A stretch of DNA of 64,000 nucleotides from Pyrrhoderma lamaoense (lineage: Eukaryota > Basidiomycota > Agaricomycetes > Hymenochaetales > Hymenochaetaceae), in the NCBI GenBank assembly GCA_002794735.1, contig NBAZ01000016.1, positions 372,001-436,000 on the forward strand, in the 5' to 3' direction. Below the pieces are notes generated by a model that ran no database searches, had not been told where the DNA came from, and saw only the letters and a program-made list of their open reading frames with translations. Below are positions 1-12,877 of this stretch, piece by piece. Numbering within the stretch: the stretch's first letter is position 1; each line of letters opens with the position of its first letter. The translations under genes and the position numbers were made by a program.

Positions 1-207
1 TTTGTAATAGGTGTTCTTTCTGTAAACCAATGAGTACTAGTAAATCTGTGAGATAACAATTTATTTTATGTAGTATATTGAAGATTCAGAGGAAGGAGTA
101 ACTTTGATTGTTATAATTGACTCAATTTTTAGTAATGCTACTAGTTTACTCATATATCCAAACTTGATCCACATAATCCTTGCATCACATGATATTAGTC
201 GGCAACT

Positions 208-2416
208 TCATTTGTTTTGTCGAGTCGGAGACTCAGTGCGCTTTGAGGAACCACTAGCGACATGTCGACCGCCTAGACTATCCGCTGTTGTCCGTCTCTT
301 TGTGGTGGCCCCTGCTGCTGTTAATTGTTTTCTAAGAGAATTCTCCGCTGTTTCTTGTTTTTTAGCAGGACCCTCTGCTGTTGCTTTTCTAGTGATACTC
401 CTCGAATCCCTTGCATTACTCTGATTTCGAGCTATAGGCTGCTTAGACGCAACAGAACCTGTCACACCCTTTGTTGGCGTTTCAGGCCTAGGCTCTTTAG
501 GTCGTTTGGTAAGTGTGGAGGATGCGCTTGCAGATGTAACAGCCGACGTAGGGGTTACCGATTTCGAGGTGGATCTCGACGTGGCGTTTGTAAATCGTTT
601 GAGTACGGATGTCGTCAATGAGTTCCCCCTAGGAGCGGTCACAGCTTTTGATTCAATTGGCTGTGGACTATTTTGCGCAGTTGATTTTGGGGCAAGATTG
701 GATCCTACGGTAGAGCTTGGTGATACTGTCTTCTTTGGCGTTTGAGGTGAACGTGTCTCGGAGCTAGGTGCCGTCACTTGTCTAGCTCTACTTGATTGAG
801 GATTTTCTTGCTGAGGAGGGGAGGTTACTTGTGTAGGCCCAGCCAACCCTACTTTTGCCTTACTCTGTGGAACAGGTGTAGGGATGGAACCTGTGGGCTT
901 TGCAAGTCCCAGCGATCTATCTGCTCCAGGTTTTGCCTCACTTTGAGCCGCTTGGAGGGATCTACGTTTCTGCACGAACCTTTGGATCCACTGTTTCATC
1001 AATAGACTCAGTACACCATGTCGCCCACAAATATCAGTTAGACTTACTGGATCCTCAAAAGCTTCCACTGCAGTAAATCTCTCCTTTGGATCATTTTTCA
1101 ACAAACCCTTTAACCACTCTTTACCTAAGGTATATGCATGTCAAGTGTGGTCGATCAACGATATAGATTATTGCACTCACATTCTAAAGTCACATTTGGG
1201 AGTGTGTCGATTTTGTTGTAAAGGCTCATACTCATCATGTCTTTGTACTGGCTCACTAAGCCACTTGTAGTTTTTTTGACATCAAATACGTCTTTTCCCG
1301 TAATCAGCTCCAACGCGACAATGCTAAGGAAAACTATGTAGTTAAAAATATGAGCTGATATAGTCTACAATGTTTAACAAACCCTAGTGCCCAAATATCA
1401 GATTCTTTGTTACCATATGACATCGCCATCCCATTGATCTTGTCAGCTGATAGCAATTCATTTGAATACAGAAGCTGTAGAGTCAATTCAGGCGAAAGAT
1501 ACTTCGGTGTCCCCGACATAGTCCGGGGCTGACTCAAAGCGTCAGTAATTTTGAACAAACTAAATTGCTCAACCGGATCAGTTCTTCAAAGTCTGTTTAA
1601 GCTAATAGCAACACTGGTGCTTACTATCCATAGTCAATGATCTTTGTACGCCCATTTTGATCTTTCATCATATTCTCTCGCCTAGATAATAGTTTCAGAT
1701 TAATCAGCTGGTATATATGTTCTGACTTCTAAATTCAAAAAAACAAGTTACTTTATGTCCCGATGAATAAGATCATCGTTGTGCAAATAAATGAGGCCAC
1801 GCAATACATCTCTGTCCAGTATTGATAAGACAACTTTCAGATATATACACAAGAAACATACACCACAATTTTGCAAAGGTCCTCCTCTCCGAAACCCTTG
1901 CTACCTCTTGAAATTTCATATAGGTCTCCCCATTCAGATATTCACAAACAATACAAAAATAATACTTGCCCCCTACATTCATCATAAATTTACCATGATA
2001 GTATAGCTATAATAGTCTAAGGTTTGAATATACGCCTATAAGTTGGATCATAAGTAGCTAGACTTACAAGATTCGGATGCTTAGGTCTGTACTTTAGAGC
2101 TACGTTTTCGCCTCCTATAGCAATCATGGCTAAATACGCATTTTGTTTGTTTTCCAAGCACAAGTCTATCTTTTTGATAACAACAATGTTCTCGCCTACA
2201 CTTTTCCAGTTCTCGTTATGTGGATCCTTTAAGCGTGCTTTCTAGATGAGTAAGATCGAACGTTAAGCTGGGTAGTCATCCGGAGAGGCTTTGTCCACCA
2301 ATACTAACCAAAATTACTGAGTGTGGTCCTCTACCTATAGGAAAACTCTGCGCAAGAAAATCCCCGATGGGCTCAGTAAAAGTAGCTCTCTCTTGGGAAA
2401 GCTGGTTGTGACTCAT
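208..2416 (-). CDS. Divergent Ser/Thr protein kinase, copy K1, with basic disordered tail
   Basis: Predicted protein kinase in about eight exons. I start it at the ATG at 2414-2416 (MSHNQLSQ). A glycine-rich-loop-like stretch follows (GDFLAQSFPIGRGPHSVIL), then the ATP-binding lysine strand (NIVVIKKIDL), a hinge-like segment (FCIVCEYLNG), the catalytic loop LIHRDIK..ENMM, and the metal-binding motif as DYG instead of DFG (TKIIDYG). An APE-like segment (GTPKYLSPEL), the helix-F motif (ESDIWALGFV) and a C-lobe end (EWLKGLLKNDPKERFT) complete the domain. Residues 1104-208 on the minus strand then give about 250 residues rich in Ser, Thr, Pro, Lys and Arg, with many SP/TP sites. The frame is open throughout, so this is the best-preserved copy with canonical HRD. 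It diverges from copy K2 across about 1 kb. Substrate and pathway are unknown; I do not recognise the subfamily. Confidence 0.72.
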
Positions 2417-3473
2417 TGGACTATTCTGATATGTTAGTGATTGTTTAATTTTCCTCTTCTGATATAATTGAGCTTTCCTTTGATGCACTCTTTTTTGTTT
2501 GCAAACTAGGTGATAATGCAAATGTTTTCATGCGAATAGTTTATTGCATAACTAGGCCTCTTACGGAACATATAAGAAGTAAATTGACAGTATAATTTAC
2601 CTCTTAGCAAAGTACCGACGAATATTGTACGCTTCACTAAACAGATAAAATCTCTCCGTTGACACGAGCATTATGTTACATAAAGAACTGAAATCAAGCT
2701 TAAATTTCTTATCACTGGTCTACAACACAAACTCCCGAAGCAAAGTAGAGGTAGATAACTTTCATTTTCTCAATAAATCACTTAAGCGTGCTAGAAACAA
2801 GGTTACAATAGTTTTGTGTCTTATTGTATGAATTTAACTTTGAGTATTAACGGCGCATTCAACGTGCATTAATGAAAAAGCAAAGTAATATACATAAACA
2901 TACTAGATAGACGAATTCCACTACAAAATTGAATATAAGGTCATGAGTGTTTATTAATCTTTCAGAAACATAATCTTGCATACTACTCCATAGCTCTCCG
3001 AGTTTTCATTTCACTAGCAAACCAACCCACGAAGTTATATGCTTGAGTTTGACTGCCTCTAATCGCAAAAATCTGCTAAAATTAGTCTATTATCTAAGAT
3101 TCCTTTGTAAAATTTAGACAAGAATAATAATGCAAAAAAAGGAGTATATAGAGGCAATTTGACCATTATAAGAATCTCTCTCCCTAAAAGCTCTAATAAT
3201 GCGTAATCATATGTAAGCACATATAGTTATGGTGAATTACAGAGAGCTATGGCATTTTAGAATGCGTTTTTACCAGTGACCAAGCTAAAAAGCTTAGCGA
3301 GCTCCTGACTTTGAAGTTGCATATATGATTCGTTGTGATGATGGTTCATGTCTTTTAATCTCTACCTTGATTTAGTTTCTCAATTTGATACTACGTCAGA
3401 GTTGACCGTGAGTTTTTATAGAGAAACAACCCAAATCCTTGCAATCGCTACAGAGTAACAAGTATCACCGATA
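2417..3473. other. Intergenic region between divergent kinase genes K1 and K2
   Basis: About 1.06 kb of AT-rich sequence lies between the start codons of two kinase paralogues transcribed away from each other. It must hold both promoters. I see no open frame with recognisable protein, no tandem repeat and no RNA gene. Confidence 0.5.
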
Positions 3474-5575
3474 ATGTCCACAGGGAAAGAGTCCGAGCCT
3501 TTCCCATACCTGCTGGGTATTTCATTTTGGATGAGGCTATAGACAATACTGGATGCTTTTCGGTTGTTTATGTCAGTATGTCTCATTACCTATCATACTA
3601 CGGTGTTTACTCAGTAGCTCAACATTCTACAGAAAGCACATCTTGAGGATCCCCAGAACACAAGATGGAAAGATATAGGTAAAAAGCATGTCGCTATCAA
3701 GAAAGAGCGGGCCATCCAGATTCGGAACTTCGTGCATTGAATCAGGAATCTGAAAAAAACGCTGCGATGCTTCTCCCCAGACACGAAGGACTTGTAAGCA
3801 GTATATATAAGACAAAACATATAAGAGTTACTAATAATATAACATATATTCCTTTCTGATAGATAAAAATATATGGTACTTTCGAGCATGATGATAAACT
3901 ACACATTGTAATGGGGCTTGAACATGGAGAAGACCTATTCTATGGTGGTAGATTAAAAAGCTCTTATAACGAAGAACGTTTGAAGGAGTCTCTACGGTAT
4001 GGTACTCCTATGAACTTTTCCTTGAATATGCTTTTTCTCATTTTAATGTAAATATAGTCCATTAACAGGCGGTCTCATGCTCATGCACAATAGGGGCTTG
4101 ACTCATAATGACATACAGTAAGCAATACACAATTACTGATTTCCGGTCCAAAATATAAAGATTTTGGCAATTAACGACCATGGCTTTAGATTTCGAAATA
4201 TATTGTTAACAAGTACCGGTGGTACGAAGCTTCTGGACTTTGGGACGTAAGAAAAAACTTTTCAAATTAAGTTCGTTTTGTAGAATGCTTACAAGTTATT
4301 TTCAGGCTACACCACATAACCCCAGAAAATCCAGAGCCCAGATATCTGGCAGGTACAATGAGAATGTTTTCTCCAGAACAATTACGTAGACAATTGCTTC
4401 GAAAAGGTCTTCTGAAGGATGAGAGCTTACTCAAGATTCCCGAGCATCTCAGAGATAGGGAAAGAAAGCATATAGGCTTCAAGACTACAGGAAATAAAAA
4501 GTCCGATTCTTGGGCGCTTGGGTTCGTTATTTCTATACTAGCACAATTCAGTTCATCTCATATATCCTAACACCGTAAAAATACATTAGAATAACTGCGT
4601 GGGGAGCCATCATTAAAACAGACTTGTATGCTCCTAAAGAAGATTCACTTTCTAATCTAGAGAAACAGTACTTGGAGATATATAGCAGAGACTTTGAAAA
4701 AGAAATTGATGGCATTCCTGATACAAAGCTATCCCCTTTAGGTTCGGCTTTTAAGAGATTCTCTAATTCTCATAGTAACCTGCTCTATAGGGAAGGAATG
4801 GTTAAAAGGCATGGTGAAGCTTGATCCTACGGAGCGCTTTACGATGGAACAGGCACATAATCATGCAGTGAGTCGACATTTCATGCCCTTCATTTGTTTG
4901 CAGCGAATCTCAGATTACCTGTCTAAAGTTCTTGAGAGAAGAGAGATCCAAGAGTATGTTACCTACCTCGACAGCAAAACAAGTAGGAGAAACCAAGCGC
5001 TCTTTGACGAGTTTCTCTGCGTCACCTAGTCGTAGACCGAGCGATCCTACATCTCAAGCTCCCCAAGTGCAGAAAACAGGGGTACCTTCAACCACAACTA
5101 TAACACCCCGTCCGCGATTAGCCTCACCGATCCCAAAGAGTCAGTCATTGCCAATAAAACCAAGTCAAGTACTAGTGTTACAAGGCCTACGGAGACCGCA
5201 ATGGCCACATCGAAGTTAAGAGTAAGTTCTGATACTAATGTTGTGCCGGCGAAGACTGTCTCGAGGTTTCATCTACACCAACAACGCAAAAACCTACCTC
5301 GAAAGTTCACAATCCTGCAACACCGACCACTACAACAAAACCGACGTCGCCTTCCAGACGTGCTATATCGCCTACTAGAGTTAAGTCTAGGGATGGATCT
5401 TCATTGGCAAGCGCATCGAGTGTTACCACTAAGAAGACAGTCATCGGTAAGAGGGAGGGTCTGATACTGTGGTGACATCAAAAATAGTACGTCTACCACT
5501 AGCACAAACAGAAAGGAGAATATACTCGCCACAGCAAGCAGGAAGAATAAGCTAGTAAAAAGGATGATGATGTAG
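3474..5575 (+). CDS. Divergent protein kinase, copy K2 (several frame breaks)
   Basis: Paralogue of the neighbouring kinases. Starts MSTGKESEP. The first beta strands read YFILDEAIDNTGCFSVVYV, then HVAIKKER with the ATP-binding lysine, and HEGLV at the end of the alpha-C exon. The catalytic loop is HNDIQFRNILL, so the usual HRD arginine is Asn. LLDFGT is the metal-binding motif, MFSPEQL the APE-like segment, and KKSDSWALGFV helix F. The C-lobe ends EWLKGMVKLDPTERFT, and a Ser/Thr/Pro/Lys tail follows. The frame breaks at 3503-3505, 3709-3711, near 5140 and near 5260, each time as if one base were missing. The break pattern matches that in conserved genes elsewhere in the window, so decay is not proven. 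The exact 3' end is uncertain: stops occur at 5473 and, after a possible last intron, at 5573. Confidence 0.6.
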
Positions 5576-6733
5576 AACCCAAATCGCGCCACACCAGCGA
5601 TTCATCACAAACGCCAGCTAGACGTAGTTGAGTAATTGAGATATGTATTAGAATAGCACCCATTCCTTTATATATAAGAATTGTATAAGATCGTATGCAA
5701 GTGTATGAGCTTTCACGAGCTAAAGTGAGACTGAGTGTAGTATAATTGCCTAAGTCGGATACAGGAACAATTGGACAAAAGTGTTTCGCATCATTATGAT
5801 CATAGATAAGATATCCAGAATTCATACAAACACGTGATCTTCTACTGAGTTTTCAAATTGCAACTAGGAAATTTTTTTCTAGTACATTTTCGGGGTAAAT
5901 ATAGAGCTTTGTACTTTACAATTATTATGTAAAGGTACGATCACTGGTAAACTTAGATTATCTTTTCCCTTCATCACATAATATCAGGTTGTGCCTTTGT
6001 GACAATTGTTTCAGTATTCGTCCTCACCACGATTACATCCCTCTTCTGTTACGTGGCATACATTCATGCAGCTAAGAACACCTGTATCATTTCAATTTCA
6101 ATTTTTAATCGATGTGTTGGGTACAGGAAGCCTGACTTGACAGCTATAGGCTAAGAGTATTCTGCAATTTCACTCAAAGTCCAGATGTCTCCTTGCAGGT
6201 ATTTCATATTGCATCAATGATAAAAAAAGCTAAATCAAGTGTAATTAACTTCCAGGCACCACAAGCATTGAGGGCTTTACGGAATATGACTCTGTTGCTT
6301 ACAAAGTACCTTGTTTTTTTATCATTCACTATGTTATATATATCTATATTCTTCCCGCTATGCGTTCCAAATATTTGGCTAATTACGTGTAAACACGCTA
6401 ATACCACTAATTTTTGTATAACTCAGCTCTTCTTATAATAATCAATCGTCTTGATTTTGCTAGAGCTACCATATACAAGAATTTTTCTCACTTTGCGATC
6501 TATTATAGACGACAAGTCTTTGCTACTCTTTGAGTTGTGTTAAGATTAATTACGTTACACTTATAACTCTCATGGAAACTGATTAAAAGAAAACGGATGT
6601 ACATCATAAACTAGTTTGATATTTCAACTGAGATACTTTGCCTCTTACTGGGTAGACCGCTTAAATGTTAAAGTGAGGAACTTGTGATATAAATTCGAGT
6701 AAGCTTTTGAGAATACGCACATTACCTTAACAC
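5576..6733. other. Gene-free spacer between kinase copies K2 and K3
   Basis: About 1.15 kb, AT-rich. Short open frames are present on both strands, but none resembles a protein family or shows a convincing intron pattern. I see no repeat or RNA gene. Confidence 0.4.
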
Positions 6734-8834
6734 ATGACTTCTCAGCAGCAGCCACAACAAAACCAACGAACGCCTATATGGACTAATTCTCTTGGGATTT
6801 CAAGATTGATGGTACCCCAATAGCTTCTACAGAAACTTCTTCTATATATGCAAGTGGTTCATGTACTTCCTCTTTATGTTTATAAGCTTATGTTACTACA
6901 GTATGGTTGTCTTGCGGATCCTAATAACAAAAATTGGCAGAGTGTGGGATCAAGACTTATTGCCATTAAAATCGTGCGTCTAGATACTTTTGCCGCCGTC
7001 TCTGAGAAATTAGCTGCAAAAGCTTTAGGGAGTAATAGATATTATGGACTGGTAATACTTAGCAGATAGTTATTTGAATGCGGAAACAGCTAACACTCAT
7101 ACGCTACAGATGCGCGTACATGGAAATTTTGAGCTTCAGGGAAATCTCTATAACATCATAGAGTTTGTGAATGGTGGGGATTTGTTTCTGAGAGGAGTTC
7201 AAGATAAGAGTATTAATGAGCTAATGCTAAAACGCTGGATGAGGTACGTTCTGTTTTTCATAAGGATATAACTATATGCTTACCGTTGAAATAGAGACGT
7301 TCTGCATGGCCTTGCGGCGTTACACGGGAAGGGATTGATTCACAGAGATATTAAGTAAGACACATAACTATTCAGATACATAACGAAGTAAATTAATGGG
7401 GACGTAGACCAGAGAACATGCTTCTAGGCGTAGATCAGGTCAAACTGGGAGATTTTGGGTCGTAAGTACATATAATTATCACATAACAAAAAGCTATGGC
7501 TTACCTACCAACTTTTCGGGTCATCCTAGTGTAGACAAAGAGAGCCCAGAGCCTAGAGAAATGGTTGGATCAACGTATATATTAGCCCAGAGATTGTTCG
7601 GAAGTATCTATTTGACAAAGGGCTCCTTGTTCATCCTAGCACAGATAGTAAAAATCATGAAAGATTTCGGACATACGGTGACAAAAAGTCTGACATATGG
7701 GCACTTGGGTTAGTAGTCATTCTATTATCACCCAACTCTTCAATTGAACCAGCTTAATAGGATATCCGCCGTGTCGATAATCATGCATGGGTTCCTTTTT
7801 GCATCGAGGCCCCTGAACCAGCACCCTTGCGTGAACTATACGCTGAATTTTATAGCAGAGATATACCTACCATAATCAACAAACAGAGTTTATCTCCTGA
7901 CTGTAAGAGAATTCTTCAATCTCTGAACTTTATATTAATATACTATGTAGTAAAAGAATGGTTGCAAAAAGCGCTAAAAATCAACCCAGAAGAAAGATTC
8001 ACCGTGGGTGAAGCATTAGAACATCCAGTAAGCTTAGCTGTTATTGATATACCTTTTCACCCTTGCTTATAATTAATGTAGTGGATTCAAGGAAAAGGGA
8101 AGGAGCCTGCGATCAACCCTCAAGATTCACAAAGATCCGCGCTGCCTAGCCAATCTTCTTCAGCTAAATCAGTTCCTGGTGTGAGCATATAATAATAGCT
8201 GCTACCGATATACGACAGACTTACTTTTTTTTTCATAGAACAAGACATTAGTAGCTACATCAACAGTCACTGGCTCACAGCAGCCGCCATCATCCTTGCA
8301 GATTAAGAGACAGCCAAACGTAACAACTACAACGACCCTGGAAAAACTGTGATGGGTGACAAAAGTACTTCTGGACAAGTATTAAAGACACCTCAATTAC
8401 AGAAAGCGGGGGCATCTACTCCTGATTCTCTAACACCTCGCCAACCACCGGTGAAAAAGACCCAGACAAGTCAGCCGGATACACCCGGACAAGGCATTGC
8501 AAAATCTACGAAAACCATGACAGCTACGAAAATCAAGCCAGGACAAAGTTCGGGAACCAGTCCTAATACAATCTCGAAAACTTCATCAAGTCCAGCCTCA
8601 AAACCAAAGACTACTGCAGCGGCAACCTCCTCTTCAAGTGCACCTTCATCACAACCGAAAACATCAAAACTAGCTGAAAGACCTAGAACGGACCCACAAA
8701 CGCCGGTAGGACACGCATCGAGTACCACAGCTAAAAAGGTTGTTCAAACTACCAAAAAGGGTGAATCCTCTAAAGAAAATCCGCCTGCAGCAAAAAAAGC
8801 TGATAAGAAGAAGCCAAAGCCTCCAGGCAAGTAA
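6734..8834 (+). CDS. Divergent protein kinase, copy K3 (frame breaks)
   Basis: Third local kinase paralogue, start MTSQQQPQQNQ. After a frame break near 6788 the loop region reads SWDFKIDGTPIAS. The next exon has DPNNKNWQSVGSRLIAIKIV, aligning closely with K1 (DPHNENWKSVGENIVVIKKI). Hinge region IIEFVNGGDLFL, catalytic loop LIHRDIK, PENMLL and LGDFGS are all canonical, so this copy has the most orthodox active-site motifs. The activation segment reads GSTYI then SPEIV with one base missing near 7582. Helix F is KKSDIWALG, and the C-lobe ends EWLQKALKINPEERFT. The last exons form a Ser/Thr/Pro/Lys tail ending KKKPKPPGK, with another one-base break in an A5 run at 8342-8346. All breaks have the same sign, so I treat it as one gene. 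Confidence 0.65.
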
Positions 8835-11541
8835 GAAATCCCTGAGATTTAAGCGCATCTCTACGACCTCATTAATATACACATACCTTACTGGCTTTTA
8901 TTTAAAGAATAAGATTCTGACTTAGTAAAATAACCTTTTTTCGCAAGAATATTGCGATCTTCAATAAAACAAGTTTGAAGTGAAAATATATATTCATAGT
9001 ATAACATCAATTAAGTAATTATACGTTAAGCTCAAGCATATGCGCACACACCCTCCCATTTAACGCGTAAGCTTTCAGACTTGCATGTGCAGGGTACACG
9101 ATGGGTTACATCAAAAGGACAAAAACTGCAACTTCACAACCCCGGGAGAAGAAGGTAGTTCAGCATGAGAGTAAGTATCGTAGATTGAATCTGCTTACTG
9201 GTCACGAGAGGTTCTAAACAAAGATTTTTGCAGTAGAAATTCTTACTTCTTTCAACTTGATAATTGCGGTTCAAGAATGATAATAAGACTATATCTGAGG
9301 CGGCTGATGGTTAGTACTGCATAGGCTAGATTGCCTACACTCGGATAAATGATAAGGCGTGTTCTTCAGCAATGCATGATTTATCTAGTTACACTCACTC
9401 ATCAGATCTAGTAACGTATAATACAAAACAATCGTACCTGGGCCTTGAAATATGCAAATTACACTCTACAATATCGCCGCGGTTTTGTCTCCGGTTGCAC
9501 GTAATCTCTATCAAAAATGCACAACCTTTCTGAAAGAGTCATACTTAAGTTCATATAAATTTATGTTTATATCTGTGCATACCACTCAGGACTTCTTTTT
9601 GCATATGTGAGATTGTTTAATCTATTATATGGTCAACTCACTATTCGGGCTACATTTGTCTTCGGGTGTGTCAGGTTAGGACAGGAATACGCGTCACCTA
9701 GAAGCAGTCTTTTCTCAGAGTTATGTATCCATTTCTACTTGGGCTCGTCGTGCGACGTTTGCAATTAGCTTTCCCCAAGAGTATCAAATCAGCTAATCCT
9801 CCTTTTTCATTTCTTAGTTCTTAGTAAACAATAAACAAGTGCACACTAGGGTGATTCGTCAATGATGAACGACCATATTCTGCATTCCTGAGAAACCCAG
9901 TCTCATATGTAACATACTCAGCGGTTTCACGAGGAAGTACAGACATGGTAAAGCGGTTGAAATGAGACAAGTAGAAAAGTCGGTCAGATTCAGCAATATG
10001 TCCAAAACGAGGATCTGGGTTGAGTCACAGAAAAATTGAGAACAAACAGCTCTACAGTAAGAGCTAATCCATCACGGAGGAGACAGAGAGTTAGATTAAA
10101 TTCTACTTGGGTATGATAATCAATGATTCTGGGACTGATAAACCAGTGGAAACAAGAAAGCAGTCCATGATTTGACGCAAAATTCACACATGATGACTAC
10201 GTCATACCTACTAATTTAGAAGTTTCTGGGGCAAAGTCTATCACATGACTATCATCTCGTGACAAAAGATTGACTTTCTAATCAATTGTGAATATTCAAA
10301 ATAAAAATTGATACAATACAGTTATTATATACTATAATAGGGTATAATCTTGTCGACAAAAGTCTCCGGTTCTCAACCTCAATAATGATTAGACTTATAC
10401 ATGTTGAGTTATGAGAATGGTAAGATGCACAAAGTCGATCTTTCTTACAATTTTGCCAGCACATTAACATAAACATTTGAAAGGATAACAACGGCTTTAG
10501 TATTAAGTAAAGGCAGTGAGGTTCTTTTTGTCAAGTACTCAAGCATCTAATACCTAAATACATAAGAAAATCTAGCTCTCGTGACTCACTCATAACTGAA
10601 TATCCAAATCTCACGTTATCCTATGTAATAATTCGTTGTTTGGGTATAATGAATCTGCTACTCATATCGTCTACCCGTATTCTCTCTCCGTATGCTGCTA
10701 TGCTGATATTTATACTATTTGGCATCTTGTCTGATAAGAATCAGAGAAAAAGGAACATAAGAAAGCTAGGATACAAAGAATGCTCATACAGAACTTGACT
10801 TTCGGTGTGTAAGAGGGTGACTAGTATGTTGATCCGAAGGTAGAGTAAAACTCGGTTGATGCTCTTGTGAGGTCGGTCAAATCTCGTTATTGTGATATTA
10901 AACATCGGGAGCGGCTCACAATCTTATTTACTAATGAGGATAGAACAGGTACCAAGGACGCCGAATAGAGTTCTCTGGTCCATAACAACATCAGTGGTAA
11001 TATCAGCATTAATATCTCATTTATTCCGTCTCGATGTATTAAACAAATTATAGTGGTAACAGTCGAGGGATATGAATTCGGCTAACATCGGTATTAGCCT
11101 CGGGACCGAGAAATATAGGTTTTCGTTACCAACGCCTTTCTATTTCTCTGAACCTATATTAAGCATATAAGCTCGATATGTTAAAGTGTTATAATTCGAC
11201 TAATTGCTGATCTCATTTATGTTCCGCATTACATCACACATATGTTTTTCGTATATCGTCAATATCCAGGAATTTGTCGGCCGGCCGCCAAGCCAAGTGT
11301 ATCTTCTCGCATCAAATTCCATACTCGAACCTAGCCGTCTTTATAAAACTAAGAGATCTAGTCGAATGTCCTTCACTATTTTTTCCATCCTTGCCCCACT
11401 CCTATTCTGTATTCGGTCCTTTGGCCATACATACTGTGCTAGGTCCACAGTCTCCTTACACTCTCATTAAGGCTTGCCTTTCGTTTTATAACATTCGCTT
11501 TCCAACCTCAAGGATTTATTGCTTATTTCAACTGGATAACA
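8835..11541. other. 2.7 kb gene-poor AT-rich gap
   Basis: No convincing complete gene. One minus-strand stretch (9821-10013) looks like a coding remnant and is listed separately. Near 9101-9180 on the plus strand a short Lys/Thr-rich open stretch vaguely recalls the kinase tails, but it is too short to call. No terminal inverted repeats, long tandem repeats or transposase motifs were seen. Confidence 0.4.
9821..10013 (-). pseudogene. Isolated coding-like fragment of unknown origin
   Basis: On the minus strand a frame of about 60 codons reads DPRFGHIAESDRLFYLSHF, then SVLPRETAEYVTYETGFLRN, and closes at the stop at 9821-9823. Its residue composition looks like a folded protein rather than random AT-rich DNA, and a plausible splice acceptor precedes it at about 10014. 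I find no matching upstream exons and do not recognise the family. It could be the last exon of a small gene or the relic of a decayed one. Confidence 0.2.
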
Positions 11542-12877
11542 ATGAAATTCACTCATATTTCCGTTTTCCCAACTGTCCTCCTAGTTACATTTACGTCCTC
11601 TCTGCAGGCTAATGCTCAAGCAAGTGCATACGGACAATGTAAGCTCCTTATCCACCAGTCAAACTACTAATAGAAGCTAATCGTTACTTCTTGATGATAC
11701 TATCTCTTTTAATTTAAAAAGGTGGTGGAGTCGTAAGTGTTTATATTCAAATACTCAATAGTGTTGTGCAGATCTGATTTATTTCTCTGTCGAAAAAAGA
11801 ATTGGACCGGGGAGACTAGCTGTGTATCGGGATACACTTGTCAATATTCTAATGACTGTGAGTATTCTGGTTCTCATATTCTCTACTGTATTGAAGTATC
11901 TCTGGTCCAACTCATGTAACCTTCACCATAGACTATTCACAATGTGTTCCTGGAAGTGCATCTGTTTCCAGCAGTACGAGTATCGCTACTACGAATACGA
12001 ATAATGTAGTCGCTACGTCATCCGCATCAACCTCATCTTCATCTTCTGCAAAAGTGTGCCCTGCGAAGACAAGCTCGACTATAGCATCTGTGTCTACAAC
12101 AGCTCAAGCTACCAGCAGTAGTGTTGTGGTTTCTTCATCTTCAAGCACTTCAAGCACATCTGCGGGCATACAAACACTGTTAGCAACCACGAGCACGACC
12201 GAAACAGGATCAGCACCGGTAGTCTCTTCCAGCTCCGCCGCATCTTCATCTGCAAAAGTATGCCCAGCAAAAACAAGTACAACATCTGGTGCAGCATCCA
12301 GTGTCGTTTCCACCTCTTCCGGGTCTACCTCAATCTCTGTAGCCATTACCACTTCTACTAGTGTAGCAGCCTCTAGCACACAATCTAATGTAGCTGCTAC
12401 AACATCTACCAGTGGCTCAGGTAGTAATAGCCTCATAGCGGCTTATGGACAATGTAATTCCTCCTCTATAATCCCGATTTTCTCTCCTTTACTTATTGAC
12501 GTATTGAACTAGGTGGCGGTAATAACTGGACTGGATCAACTGAATGTGTCTCAGGATATACATGCCAGTACTCTAATGCTTATTACTCGCAGTGTGTCCC
12601 GGGCACTGGATCGAGTTCCAGCACACTGACCACCAAAACGTTTGGGACTAGCTCAGCGCTTACGCAAGCCTCCTCTAGCTCGACGTCAACTAATATTGCA
12701 GCTGTGACCACAAACACGGTCTCGTCTGCTAGCAGCACAGTGACATCAGCTTCACCCTCCATTTCTTCAATAGTATCTTCTCAGAGCTCTTCTACTAAAA
12801 CATCCTCATCGAGCAGTAGCACATGCACTGCCCATTCTAAGCTCGCAAAACGAAACCTTACTAAACGCAGTAACTAA
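11542..12877 (+). CDS. Secreted protein with two CBM1 cellulose-binding domains and Ser/Thr-rich linkers
   Basis: Five exons: 11542-11638, 11722-11732, 11800-11857, 11932-12453, 12513-12877. The N-terminus is a signal peptide ([17 protein letters not shown], then SLQANA). The first fungal-type cellulose-binding domain (CBM1) is [30 protein letters not shown]. The second is [32 protein letters not shown]. Each has the conserved cysteines and flat-face aromatics that bind crystalline cellulose. Between and after them lie mucin-like Ser/Thr linkers, probably heavily O-glycosylated. A short Cys-containing unit (AKVCPAKTS) occurs twice in the first linker. There is no catalytic domain, so the product is a wall-binding or cellulose-binding scaffold rather than a glycosidase. 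The C-terminus has two dibasic sites (LAKR, LTKR) suited to Kex2-type cleavage. The first intron of each CBM1 sits at the same codon, which suggests domain duplication. Confidence 0.85.

Noticed and set aside
3474..8834. Calling kinase copies K2 and K3 pseudogenes
   Set aside because: Their frame breaks are all one-base losses of the same kind found in conserved genes here, so sequence error explains them equally well. No deletion or in-domain nonsense codon is needed to explain them.
12104..12436. Long open frame antisense to the CBM1 linker
   Set aside because: It is the mirror of a Ser/Thr-rich repeat (reading Glu/Val/Leu-rich) and has no family signal.
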